Shown: one piece after another, positions 8,015 through 16,323 of the stretch
Numbering within the stretch: position 1 is the first letter of the stretch
Layout of the letters: each line of letters begins with the position of its first letter
Assembly: GCF_000767465.1 (NCBI RefSeq)
Contig: NZ_CP009292.1
Location: 434,001-498,000 of the forward strand
Reading direction: 5' to 3'
DNA length: 64,000 nt
Origin: Novosphingobium pentaromativorans US6-1
Lineage (GTDB): Bacteria; Pseudomonadota; Alphaproteobacteria; Sphingomonadales; Sphingomonadaceae
Program-made: the position numbers and the translations under genes
Notes under the pieces: generated by a model
Seen by the model: only the letters and a program-made list of their open reading frames with translations
Databases searched by the model: none
Told to the model about the DNA's origin: nothing

Positions 8015-10225
8015 TTAGCGCGGCAGCACAGCGACGCCTTCAGGTTCGCTCTCGCCCGACAAGGCCGCGCGCGCCCTCGAGCGTATGTACTGCCGGATAT
8101 TCTCTACTGTATCCGGACTGAGCTCCTTGAATGCCGGCATGCCGTTAGGTTGCAGGATTCCCCCGATTACGACCTGTCGCATCATCTCCGCATCGAGCGG
8201 AAAGGCCGAAGCGCGCAAATCGGGCACTTGTCCGCCTGCGACTACGCCGGCTCCGTGACAGCCGCTGCAATAGCCCACGTAGGCCTCCATGCCTGCCTCA
8301 ACGCGGCCGGGATCGAGCTTCATCTCCGGATCATCCACGGGGACTGCAGCCTCAGGCGCAGGACTTTCCTCCAGCTGGGCCTTTCCATCGAGTGCGAAGA
8401 CCAGCAACCGGTTTATGGAGCGACGATACTGCCAGCCGAACTGCGCAGCGATCTTGCCCATCATCGTGGCATTGGTTCCTCCCCAGCCCGCCACGACAGC
8501 GATATACTGTCGGCCATCCGTGCTGAACGTAATCGGAGCACCGGCAATGCCCATGTGCGCGTCGAAAGACCAAAGCTCCTTGCCGCTGCGGGCATCGAAG
8601 GCGCGCAATGTGCCATCGTTGAGCCCCTGGAAAACCAGTCCCCCCGCGGTCGTCATGGTCCCGCCGTTCAGGATGCCGGGCGTCGGGACCGACCAGACCT
8701 GCCGCTGTCGGACCGGGTCCCACGCCTGCAGTGTACTGGAACCCGCGTTGGTCGGCACGTCGCCGTCCCTGAGATTGATCCCCAGATTGCCCTTGCCCGG
8801 AACGTACTTGTAGGACTGTCTGGTAACGCCCTTGGAATTGAAGGCGCCGGCAATCTCGTTGGTGGGAATGTAGACCAGCCCCGTCTGGGGATTGAATGAC
8901 ATGGGCGCCCAGCTATGAGCTCCCACATTGCCCGGATAGATCAACACTGTCTTATCGTTCTTGTAGTAGCGAATACCCGGTGCTTCGACCGGCCGGCCGG
9001 TGGTCAGATCGATGCGCTCCGCCCAGGTGACCTTGGCGATCTTTTCCGCCGAAATCAGTTTGCCGTTACTGCGGTCGATCACGTAGAAGAAGCCGTTCTT
9101 CGGCGCCTGGAAAAGAACCTTCCGCGGCTTTCCATCGATAGTGACCGTCGCAATCTGCATGTCCATCGTAGCGGTATAATCCCAGCTTTCCCCGGGATTG
9201 ACCTGATAATGCCAGCGATACTCGCCGGTCTTGGCATCGAGCGCGACGATCGATGCGAGGAATAGATTGTCGCCACCGCCAGGACTGCGCACGGCTTGGT
9301 TCCACGGAGAACCGTTGCCGACCCCGATATAGACCAGGTCGAGTTCAGGATCGTAGGTCATGGCGTTCCATACGGTGCCGCCTCCCCCGTATTTCCACCA
9401 TTCGCCCTTCCAGGTCTTGGCGGCCATACGCATGGCTTCATTTTCGAAGCCGTCGGCGGGATTGCCTGGCACAGTATAGAACCGCCATACCTTCCGCCCC
9501 GTCTGCGCATCGTAGGCGGTGACATAACCACGAATATTGCCGTAGTCGGCTCCGCCGAAACCGATCAGCACAAGCCCGTCGAAAATCCGGGGAGGACCGG
9601 AGATGTAACCGCCACCCGCAAAATCGAAGGTCTGCGTCGACCAGCGCTGCTTGCCCGTCTTTGCGTCGATGGCGATGAGCCGCCCGTCGGTGGTTCCGAC
9701 ATAGATCTTGCCGTCCCACCAGGCGATGCCACGCGGCCCCCAACCTTGCCGCAGGGAAAGCCCCTCACCGCGCTTCATCACTTGGGGATTGAAAGTCCAC
9801 AGCAGCTTCTTCGTCTTCACGTCGAAGGCCCGAACGATGCTCTGGTCTACGGTAAAGTAGATCACACCGTCCACGGCCAGCGGCACGGTTCCGGCGTTGT
9901 GCGTTTCTGGCAAGTCGAGCGCAGCCACGAGCCCGAGGCGATCGACTGTACCGGCATTGACCTCGCCCAGGGGACTGTAGTGCCATTCGTCATAAGTCCC
10001 GCCATAAGAGGGCCAATCCGCACCGGCATTACCGTTCGTCAGCAATACCGCCGAAGGTGAAGGTCCTTCAACGCTGTGGCGTGCGTGCCATTGCCAGTAC
10101 AGAACGAACAGCACAGTCGTCGCGACCGCCAGTAGAGTGAGCCAAATGCCCTTGCTTGTTCCGGTCTTCACTTGTGCCACGTCTTCATTCTTTCCCTGGG
10201 ACCTCGAGCCTGCGGCTCCGGCCAT
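8015..10225 (-). CDS. PQQ-dependent quinohemoprotein alcohol dehydrogenase
   Basis: A 736-residue protein: one N-terminal membrane segment (about residues 27-45), an eight-bladed PQQ propeller with tryptophan-docking repeats such as IYVGTTDGRLIAIDAKTG, then a C-terminal cytochrome c domain with YCSGCHG. The calcium/PQQ loop GNGSPWN and SPGGGDNLFL and the catalytic Asp region GESWDYTAT are all present. The vicinal Cys-Cys pair of classical ethanol/methanol dehydrogenases is absent; the aligned place reads RQGWGPRGIA. Predicted to be membrane-anchored, facing the periplasm, oxidising an alcohol and passing electrons to the respiratory chain. A GTG 45 bases downstream with a good Shine-Dalgarno is an alternative start. 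It follows the P450 gene by 18 bases. Confidence 0.92.
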   Translation of the reverse strand: MAGAAGSRSQGKNEDVAQVKTGTSKGIWLTLLAVATTVLFVLYWQWHARHSVEGPSPSAVLLTNGNAGADWPSYGGTYDEWHYSPLGEVNAGTVDRLGLVAALDLPETHNAGTVPLAVDGVIYFTVDQSIVRAFDVKTKKLLWTFNPQVMKRGEGLSLRQGWGPRGIAWWDGKIYVGTTDGRLIAIDAKTGKQRWSTQTFDFAGGGYISGPPRIFDGLVLIGFGGADYGNIRGYVTAYDAQTGRKVWRFYTVPGNPADGFENEAMRMAAKTWKGEWWKYGGGGTVWNAMTYDPELDLVYIGVGNGSPWNQAVRSPGGGDNLFLASIVALDAKTGEYRWHYQVNPGESWDYTATMDMQIATVTIDGKPRKVLFQAPKNGFFYVIDRSNGKLISAEKIAKVTWAERIDLTTGRPVEAPGIRYYKNDKTVLIYPGNVGAHSWAPMSFNPQTGLVYIPTNEIAGAFNSKGVTRQSYKYVPGKGNLGINLRDGDVPTNAGSSTLQAWDPVRQRQVWSVPTPGILNGGTMTTAGGLVFQGLNDGTLRAFDARSGKELWSFDAHMGIAGAPITFSTDGRQYIAVVAGWGGTNATMMGKIAAQFGWQYRRSINRLLVFALDGKAQLEESPAPEAAVPVDDPEMKLDPGRVEAGMEAYVGYCSGCHGAGVVAGGQVPDLRASAFPLDAEMMRQVVIGGILQPNGMPAFKELSPDTVENIRQYIRSRARAALSGESEPEGVAVLPR

Positions 10226-10243
10226 TTAGCTCGATCCGCGACG

Positions 10244-11506
10244 TCAGAGGGTCGCGGCTGCGCGCACCCGTCGTAGCGGGAGCTTTTCCAGCGCGCGTGA
10301 CTGCGTGCGGCTTCTTGGCAAGCGCTCGGTCGACAGTTGCAGACCGTCGAGCCGACCGATCGCGCGCTCGATCGCGGTCACGGCTTCCAACCGGGCAAGC
10401 CAGTTGCCCAGGCACATGTGAATGCCAGTGCCGAAACCCAGATGATGGCCTTCGTTTCGCTCGATCAGATAACGGTCGGGTTCATCGAAACGCTCCGGAT
10501 CACGGTTCGCGGCTCGTAACACGATCACAACCTGCTCGCCTGCGCAGATCTGCTTGCCCGCGATGACGAGATCCTCGATCGCCACACGTGGCTGGCCCGC
10601 AGAGGAAGGATCGAATCGCAAGGTCTCTTCCACAGCCTTGCGAGCCAACCCGGGATTCGCACGTACAAGCGCCTGCTGGTCCGGATTGGACAGCAGGCAG
10701 AGCATCGTATTGGCGATCAGGTGTGCTGTCGTATGCAGGCCAGCGCCAAGCACGAGCATGACCATCCCCACGAGCTCGTCCTGGGTCATGCGATCGCCGT
10801 CCTCTTCCGCTGCTATCAGCGCGTCGATCAAGTCGTTACCGGGAGCGAGCCGCCTTTGTGCAATCAGCCTGCGAAAATATTCGGCTTCCTCGACCAGGGC
10901 TTCCTGCGCCGACCGCTTTATGTCCTGCGCCGTACCGCCGACTACCGTGTTGATACCCGAACTGCGGTTCACCCACTCGAGCAGCAGTTGATGATCCTCA
11001 AACGGTACACCGAGAATGGAAAGGATCATGTGGATCGGAACGGGATAGGCGAATTCTTCAAGAAAATCGAAGCTATCGCTCTCTTCCAACTGATCCAGAA
11101 GCCCATCGACAAGCATCTCTACCCTGTCCTGCCAGGCTTTCACCGCCTTCGGCATGAAATGGGGTGCAGCAAGCTGGCGTAGGCGGGCGTGCTGCGGATC
11201 ATCGGTATGTATGATCCAGGTCATCATCATGTCGACCACCTTGACTACTGCTGGCGGATCAACGCCCGCCAGGCCCATCGGTCGCACGAGTTGACGGGCA
11301 GACGCGGCGCGGCTGAGACCTGGGTGGCGATAGGCTTCGTCCGCTGCCCTGAAACCGGTGATGAACCAGGTGTTTCCAGGCCCCTTGAACACCGGATCTA
11401 CATTGCGCAGGCGCCGAAACAGGGCAGGGGGATCCTCCACTTCCCAAGGTCGGGCGAGATAGTCGGCGAATTCTTGCCCGAGCACCGCATGGTCGCTGTC
11501 GTTCAC
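10244..11506 (-). CDS. Cytochrome P450 with atypical I-helix
   Basis: A 420-residue P450 with ExxR in VEETLRF and heme loop LGFGTGIHMCLGN. The I-helix reads GAGLHTTAHL, so the acidic residue that normally precedes the conserved Thr is His. The GTG at 11506 is chosen: GGGAG lies just upstream and it leaves 29 bases after the aldehyde dehydrogenase stop, whereas a longer open frame would run deep into that gene. It is only distantly similar to the other two P450s in the window. Lies between aldehyde and PQQ alcohol dehydrogenases in one unit. No redox partner gene nearby. Confidence 0.9.
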   Translation of the reverse strand: MNDSDHAVLGQEFADYLARPWEVEDPPALFRRLRNVDPVFKGPGNTWFITGFRAADEAYRHPGLSRAASARQLVRPMGLAGVDPPAVVKVVDMMMTWIIHTDDPQHARLRQLAAPHFMPKAVKAWQDRVEMLVDGLLDQLEESDSFDFLEEFAYPVPIHMILSILGVPFEDHQLLLEWVNRSSGINTVVGGTAQDIKRSAQEALVEEAEYFRRLIAQRRLAPGNDLIDALIAAEEDGDRMTQDELVGMVMLVLGAGLHTTAHLIANTMLCLLSNPDQQALVRANPGLARKAVEETLRFDPSSAGQPRVAIEDLVIAGKQICAGEQVVIVLRAANRDPERFDEPDRYLIERNEGHHLGFGTGIHMCLGNWLARLEAVTAIERAIGRLDGLQLSTERLPRSRTQSRALEKLPLRRVRAAATL

Positions 11507-11535
11507 TGCTTTCTCCCGCCCATGCCTGATCGGTT

Positions 11536-13020
11536 TCAGCCGATCATCACTGTCTTGCGATGAATGAACTCCTCGAGACCTTCCGGCCCGCCTTCCTTGC
11601 CATAGCCGCTCAGCCCGACCCCGCCGAAAGGTGCGAAATGCACAGGCGCCATCGCGGAATTGAACAATACCGATCCGGCATCCAGTGCATATCCGAGCCG
11701 CCGAATTCTGGCATGGTTGTTCGTTTGGGCGTAAGCCGCCAGTCCGTAGGGCGTACCATTGGCCAGTTCGATGGCTTCTTCCTCGCTGTCGAACGGGGTG
11801 ATGGTTAGAACCGGTCCGAAGACTTCCTTGCGGAAGACGTCGCTCTGAGGCGGCACATCGGCAAGTATGGTAGGCTCGATGAACCATCCGTCCGCATACT
11901 CACCCTCCATCCTTACGCCGCCGGTCACGACCCTGGCACCGCTTTCCGCGCTTGCGCGTGCCACAGTATTCAATATGCGTTCGCCGGCTACCGGCGTAAT
12001 GACCGGGCCTACGAAATTGCTTTCCAGCAGCGGATCGCCGATCGGCATCGCGCGTGCAACGGCGGCGGCCCGCTCCACCACCTCGTCATAGATCGAACGC
12101 TCGACCAGCATGCGCGTCGGAAGAGAACAGCCCTGCCCGGCATTGACCATGCAAGTCCCGACCGAAAAATCGAGCGCAGTATCGAGATCGGCATCGGCGA
12201 ACACCAGGTTGGCGGACTTGCCCCCCAGTTCGAGCAGTGCCGGACGCAAGTTGCGATTGGCCGCATCCAAGATCTTGTGGGCCGTTATATCGCCGCCGGT
12301 AAAGCTGATCTTCGCGATGTCGGGATGCGAGGTCAGCGCTCCACCCGCTTCGGCCCCACCGTGGACGATGTTCAGCACGCCCTCTGGCAAGCCTGCCTCC
12401 AGCGCAAGCTCCAGGAAGCGCTGCGAAGTGAATGGATTGATCTCGGCCGGCTTGTACACCACGCAGTTCCCGGTTGCGATCGCAGGCGACAGTTTCATGC
12501 CCATGGACATGATCGGACCATTCCAGGTGATAATCGAAGCAATGACGCCAAGCGGTTCCGGCACCGTATAGGCAAATCCGGAATAGGCCCGGTCGCTGGC
12601 CACGCGTCCGTCCAATCGGTCCGCCCACCCGGCATAGTAATACATCCAGTCTCGGGCCAGACCGGTCATATGCAGCGCCGTGGCCATGGATGCGCCATTT
12701 TCAAGGACCGTCAGCCGCGCGAGCTCGTCACGGTGTTCGTCAAGCAAGCGCGCCAGGCGCTCCATGATCTCACGGCGCCGAACGCCGGGCGTGTCGCGCC
12801 ACATGGGGAACGCCGTGCGGGCGGCGGTAACAGCCGCGTCGATCTCTGCAGCACCGCCCATCGGCACGAGCGCCTGCACTTCGCCCGTGGAAGGATCGAC
12901 ATGCGACCAACGCCCCGCTCCATCCGTCGAAAGCCGGCGACCGCCTATCGCATGACGCGGCTCAGGCAGCCCTTCTCTTGCCGCCTGATGGCGATCCTTC
13001 ATCGAAACCGAACTGCCCAC
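11536..13020 (-). CDS. NAD(P)-dependent aldehyde dehydrogenase
   Basis: A 494-residue ALDH superfamily member. The catalytic Cys is in NAGQGCSLPTR, the general base Glu in LELGGKSANLVF, and the nucleotide-binding stretch in SFTGGDITAHK. The GTG at 13020 is preferred because AGGGAGAG lies 7 bases upstream; an ATG 18 bases further in is the alternative. It follows the ThDP-decarboxylase gene on the same strand, so oxidation of the aldehyde released by that enzyme is a natural role, as in the mandelate pathway. The gap ahead of it holds its own candidate promoter. Confidence 0.92.
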   Translation of the reverse strand: MGSSVSMKDRHQAAREGLPEPRHAIGGRRLSTDGAGRWSHVDPSTGEVQALVPMGGAAEIDAAVTAARTAFPMWRDTPGVRRREIMERLARLLDEHRDELARLTVLENGASMATALHMTGLARDWMYYYAGWADRLDGRVASDRAYSGFAYTVPEPLGVIASIITWNGPIMSMGMKLSPAIATGNCVVYKPAEINPFTSQRFLELALEAGLPEGVLNIVHGGAEAGGALTSHPDIAKISFTGGDITAHKILDAANRNLRPALLELGGKSANLVFADADLDTALDFSVGTCMVNAGQGCSLPTRMLVERSIYDEVVERAAAVARAMPIGDPLLESNFVGPVITPVAGERILNTVARASAESGARVVTGGVRMEGEYADGWFIEPTILADVPPQSDVFRKEVFGPVLTITPFDSEEEAIELANGTPYGLAAYAQTNNHARIRRLGYALDAGSVLFNSAMAPVHFAPFGGVGLSGYGKEGGPEGLEEFIHRKTVMIG

Positions 13021-13357
13021 GCGGCATCTCTCCCTAGCCTCGGCAGGCGCCGGCAATGCGGCGCAAACCTTTTCGTATATAAAGCGATCAATCTATAAGT
13101 GAAACGAACTTGGCAGGTCAATCGCTTTCCTCGTCGCTTGGGGAACGTAGCGCTTATCCCCCGAACAGCAAAAATCCCGGCCTATCGACAACCCGGTCGT
13201 GCAACAGCAATTCCAAGTCCCGGAACGAACTTGCCCGACGAGAAGCGCAAGGCAGAATCGCCTTGCCCGATCAGACGTACCCGGCATGCCATCGATGCCG
13301 GTTCACCAGCCTCGGATTCGGGGCGCAAACCGGCAGACCGTGCAAGTCGGCAATCCG
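13021..13357 (-). promoter_or_regulatory. Intergenic region with candidate promoter for the aldehyde dehydrogenase unit
   Basis: A 337-base gap without a supported gene. Near 13060-13108 it becomes AT-rich: on the minus strand GTTTCACTTATAG precedes TTTATATACG, then AAAAGGTTT. GTGAAAC at 13099-13105 matches the core of the dyad at 6578-6592, and the AAAAGGTTT patch recurs ahead of the acyl-CoA dehydrogenase (about 47510-47520). This is the likely start of the ALDH-P450-PQQ transcript. The remainder (13110-13357) shows nothing I can name. Confidence 0.4.
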
Positions 13358-15040
13358 TCATTCGTCTTCATAGCCCGTCGGGATCACCACTGCATTCGGC
13401 CCCTGGGACCGCGTCTGCCAGGCCTCCTGCAAGGCCTCGCGGACATTGTCGGAAGGGCCCAGTTCACGGCAGGGAATATCGAAGCCACGGATGATGCTGC
13501 CCACGCGCGGTCCCAGCGTGCGCATGTCCATGTTCAAATAGCTCGGCTTGTGCGAATTCGTATCGATGCCGAGACGCGCAATGTATTCACGTTCAAAGTA
13601 GCGCGTGGAGCCGTAACCGCCGTTGTCGAGGATCACCAATGTGATCGGCAGATTCAATGCGGCAATGGTCCACAGGCCGTGAGCGCCGAAACGCAGCGAG
13701 CCGTCACCCAGTACACAGGTCACCGGCTCTCCCGATGCAATGGCAACACCGGCAGCGGCGCCAGTGGCCCAGCCCAGCGACGCACCGGTCGCGGCCACGT
13801 AGCGCGAACCGTCCAGACTTGTCAGCGCATCGACGAGAAGCGAGGCGGACATGACCGATTCATCGACCATCCAGCCATGGTCCAGGACATCGTGCAGGAA
13901 TTCGGCCGCCTTCGCGTAATTGGCGAAAGCGCGGCCCGTGGCCGTGTCCGGTTTCGGCGCCGAACGCCTGCCCTGGGCCATTAAACGGCGCAGACGCTCG
14001 GCGCGCGAAGCCATCAATTCAGCAGACGGCGGGTCCGCCGAAAGCCCTGCAAGCAGGGCCCGAGCGAAGGCCCCCGCATCGGCAACTGCCGTCCAATCGG
14101 CTGTCTCGGTCTTTTCCAGCCTGTCAGGATCGGCATGCACCTGCGCCACGAAGGAAGCATTCGGGAACCAAGGGGTCGGCCGCGGATGCCCCTCGATCAT
14201 CAACTGGGCACCGATCACCACCACGACGTCTGCGTCCTGCTCGAAGGGTGTGCCGCGACCGGCAAGCATTCCCGCCGTCCGCTCCCTTCCCGGCCCGACG
14301 CCAAGTTGTCCCTGAAAGCCGCCCTCATAGGCGACCGGTATCTCGAACCTGTCCGATATCTCTTCGACAATCTCGGCCCCGCCCAGCCTGCGGGTTTGCC
14401 CGCCCACCACGATCAGCGGCCGTTCTGCACGCGTCAACGCATCGATCACGGCCGACATGTCACTGGGGCAACTGGGATGACGCACCGACATGCGCACGTC
14501 GACTACCGGAGCCTTGCCCTCGTATACATCCTCGCAGATGGAGAGGAACGCCGGCCCCGAAGGAGAACCGATCGCCGCGCGCCTGGCTGCCTCAAGCCAT
14601 GGCCGAACCGGCGTGTCGCGTGTCAGTTCGTGCGACATGCGCGTGTACGGCCGGGTCATCCGCACGGTATCCCCTTCACAGACCGTACCGTCCGAGCCGC
14701 GAGTGCGGTAAGTCGACGCCTGTTGCGATGCCATCAGCAGCAGCGGGGATTCATCCCACCACGCGTTGTAGAGGTTGGCCATGGCGTTGGCCGTACCCGG
14801 CAGCATGTAGATCATGGCAACGCCCAGACCGCGTACACGGGCATAGCCATCGGCTGCCGCCACCGTCACCGATTCATGGATCGTCGGCACGTACTGAATT
14901 TTGGAGTTTTGCAGCTCGTAAAGCACTGAAACCATCGAACTGCCCGGCAGGCCGAATACGTGTTCCTGCCCGTGATCTTCCAGGAAGCGGACAATTTCCC
15001 GTGCGCCAGTCGCAGTGACTGCGCTATCTTCGTCGGCCAT
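13358..15040 (-). CDS. ThDP-dependent decarboxylase, benzoylformate-decarboxylase-like
   Basis: A 560-residue thiamine-diphosphate enzyme. The N-terminal Pyr domain has GLPGSSM and the activating Glu in HESVTVAAADGYAR; the C-terminal PP domain has GDGSLRFGAHGLW, ending in VILDN with the Mg/ThDP ligands. Domain order Pyr-middle-PP and length fit benzoylformate decarboxylase and acetolactate synthase relatives; no FAD-type evidence decides between them. Start at 15040 is supported by AGGAGCAGGA and by the 59-base gap to the SDR stop. With the aldehyde dehydrogenase directly downstream, 2-oxoacid decarboxylation to an aldehyde is the best guess. Oxalyl-CoA or 2-hydroxyacyl-CoA lyase activity is an alternative. 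Confidence 0.88.
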   Translation of the reverse strand: MADEDSAVTATGAREIVRFLEDHGQEHVFGLPGSSMVSVLYELQNSKIQYVPTIHESVTVAAADGYARVRGLGVAMIYMLPGTANAMANLYNAWWDESPLLLMASQQASTYRTRGSDGTVCEGDTVRMTRPYTRMSHELTRDTPVRPWLEAARRAAIGSPSGPAFLSICEDVYEGKAPVVDVRMSVRHPSCPSDMSAVIDALTRAERPLIVVGGQTRRLGGAEIVEEISDRFEIPVAYEGGFQGQLGVGPGRERTAGMLAGRGTPFEQDADVVVVIGAQLMIEGHPRPTPWFPNASFVAQVHADPDRLEKTETADWTAVADAGAFARALLAGLSADPPSAELMASRAERLRRLMAQGRRSAPKPDTATGRAFANYAKAAEFLHDVLDHGWMVDESVMSASLLVDALTSLDGSRYVAATGASLGWATGAAAGVAIASGEPVTCVLGDGSLRFGAHGLWTIAALNLPITLVILDNGGYGSTRYFEREYIARLGIDTNSHKPSYLNMDMRTLGPRVGSIIRGFDIPCRELGPSDNVREALQEAWQTRSQGPNAVVIPTGYEDE

Positions 15041-15099
15041 AGATTCCTGCTCCTGACATTCGTGAAGTTTGTGTCTTGCCTCGTCGTTGCAGAGCCCTC

Positions 15100-16056
15100 T
15101 CAGGCCTCTGCGCGAGAAACGAGTTCCATCAGGTGCGCCATCGAGTCTGCGGGATCCTTGAGTACGGCGTAGGGCTCCAGCTTCTCCACCGCATCCCAGT
15201 TCTGCATGACTGCTTCGGGCGTAAAGTCTGCGTCGCTGGCGATGAAACCGTCGCCCTCCCCGAAAAATGTGCGCCACATGCGCCCGCCATGACAATTGTA
15301 GAAATTGCCTGTGACGCGGCAATCCTCGTGCGCAAGCGCAAGGACGCCGACAGAGGGATGGCGAATGTTGAAATAGCGATCGAGCCATGCGCGGCTCGCC
15401 TCTTCCGATCCGTCCGTCAGCGCCTTGCCGAAATCCTTGAAGGAAGCAGCGGTCATGCGCGTATGTCCCGCAGGGCCGAGACCGTTCACGAGGATGCCAT
15501 GCTCCTCCCCTTCAAGTGCCGTTGTGCGGGTAAATCCGATCAACGCACCTTTGGCGGAAGTGTAGGCCACGCGGTTTTGCGCCCCCAGGTAGGCCGTACT
15601 GGACACGATGTTCACGATCCGACCGAAGCGCCGGCTTTTCATATGCCGCCACGCCTCTTTGGTGACGTTCCACGCCCCATGGAAATGCACCGCCATGTTG
15701 GCATCGCGTTCTTCTATCGAGCAATCCTCGAAGGAACTGTGCCCGACCACACCTGCATTGTTCACGAGTACGTCGATACCGCCGAAATGCTCGATCGCAT
15801 CGGCGATGACGGATGCGCCGCCTTCGGGATCGACGATATTGGCGCGATTGACGACAGCCGTGCCGCCGGCTGAACGAATCTCTTCAACCACCGCATCGGC
15901 CGGAGAAACAGCCTCGGTTGAAAGACCGTCCATGGCGATCGAAGCGTCATTCACGACGACCGCTGCACCGCGTGATGCGAACAGCAAGGCATGTTCACGT
16001 CCCATCCCGCGCCCCGCGCCGGTAATGGCGACCACGCGCCCATCAAATCGCAGCAT
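15100..16056 (-). CDS. SDR-family, MFE-2-like 3-hydroxyacyl-CoA dehydrogenase
   Basis: At 318 residues this is longer than a minimal SDR and resembles the dehydrogenase half of multifunctional enzyme 2: TGAGRGMGREHA at residues 12-23, an insertion after VVVNDA, NNAG, and AYTSAKG carrying the catalytic Tyr and Lys. The C-terminal extension with GRMWRTFFGEGDGF is not part of the core fold. GAGAGGAT precedes the ATG. It is the first gene of the minus-strand run and is divergent from the molybdopterin oxidoreductase across a 267-base control region. It probably oxidises a hydroxyacyl-CoA or cyclic alcohol. Confidence 0.88.
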   Translation of the reverse strand: MLRFDGRVVAITGAGRGMGREHALLFASRGAAVVVNDASIAMDGLSTEAVSPADAVVEEIRSAGGTAVVNRANIVDPEGGASVIADAIEHFGGIDVLVNNAGVVGHSSFEDCSIEERDANMAVHFHGAWNVTKEAWRHMKSRRFGRIVNIVSSTAYLGAQNRVAYTSAKGALIGFTRTTALEGEEHGILVNGLGPAGHTRMTAASFKDFGKALTDGSEEASRAWLDRYFNIRHPSVGVLALAHEDCRVTGNFYNCHGGRMWRTFFGEGDGFIASDADFTPEAVMQNWDAVEKLEPYAVLKDPADSMAHLMELVSRAEA

Positions 16057-16323
16057 CGCAACTATCCTCTCTCATCGAGGGAGCACGTCTCACGCGTGCA
16101 TTCCGCTTGGCCTGATGCCACCATATCATTGCCCGGCTGCACTTCAACAGAAAAGAATGATAATTTCATATAGGCAATGTTTCATTAGTAGAATATCAGT
16201 CGAAGCGAAGAATCTTTCTTACAAGAAATAGTCCTTTCCCTCCTGCAATATCGGAGTATTGTGTGATGGACCCTGGCGCAGCGAAACCGATTGCACGCCG
16301 GGAAAACTGGAGAGGGCAAGGCC
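16057..16323. promoter_or_regulatory. Divergent promoter region with TTTCAT repeats
   Basis: Between divergent SDR and molybdopterin oxidoreductase genes. TTTCATATAG (16164-16173) and TTTCATTAGT (16180-16189) are direct repeats 16 bases apart; the second overlaps the small dyad AATG-TTT-CATT (16176-16186). The patch is strongly AT-rich against its surroundings. Related TTTCA elements lie ahead of several other units here, so this is a plausible shared operator serving both directions. Confidence 0.45.

Noticed and set aside
6611..8899. A 762-codon plus-strand open frame opposite the P450 and PQQ genes
   Set aside because: It lies antisense to two genes with complete family motifs, has no recognisable domain, and long antisense frames are common in GC-rich codon-biased DNA.
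4057..10225. Polyethylene-glycol (peg) operon
   Set aside because: A GMC oxidoreductase, ALDH, MFS and TonB receptor exist, but gene order, the absence of an AraC regulator and acyl-CoA synthetase, and the many other enzymes do not match.
10244..11887. A longer 547-residue version of the second P450
   Set aside because: The extension lies inside the aldehyde dehydrogenase gene; the GTG at 11506 fits P450 length and has a ribosome-binding site.
13358..15388. A longer 676-residue version of the ThDP enzyme
   Set aside because: The extra N-terminus overlaps the upstream SDR gene and is not protein-like; the ATG at 15040 has a good ribosome-binding site.
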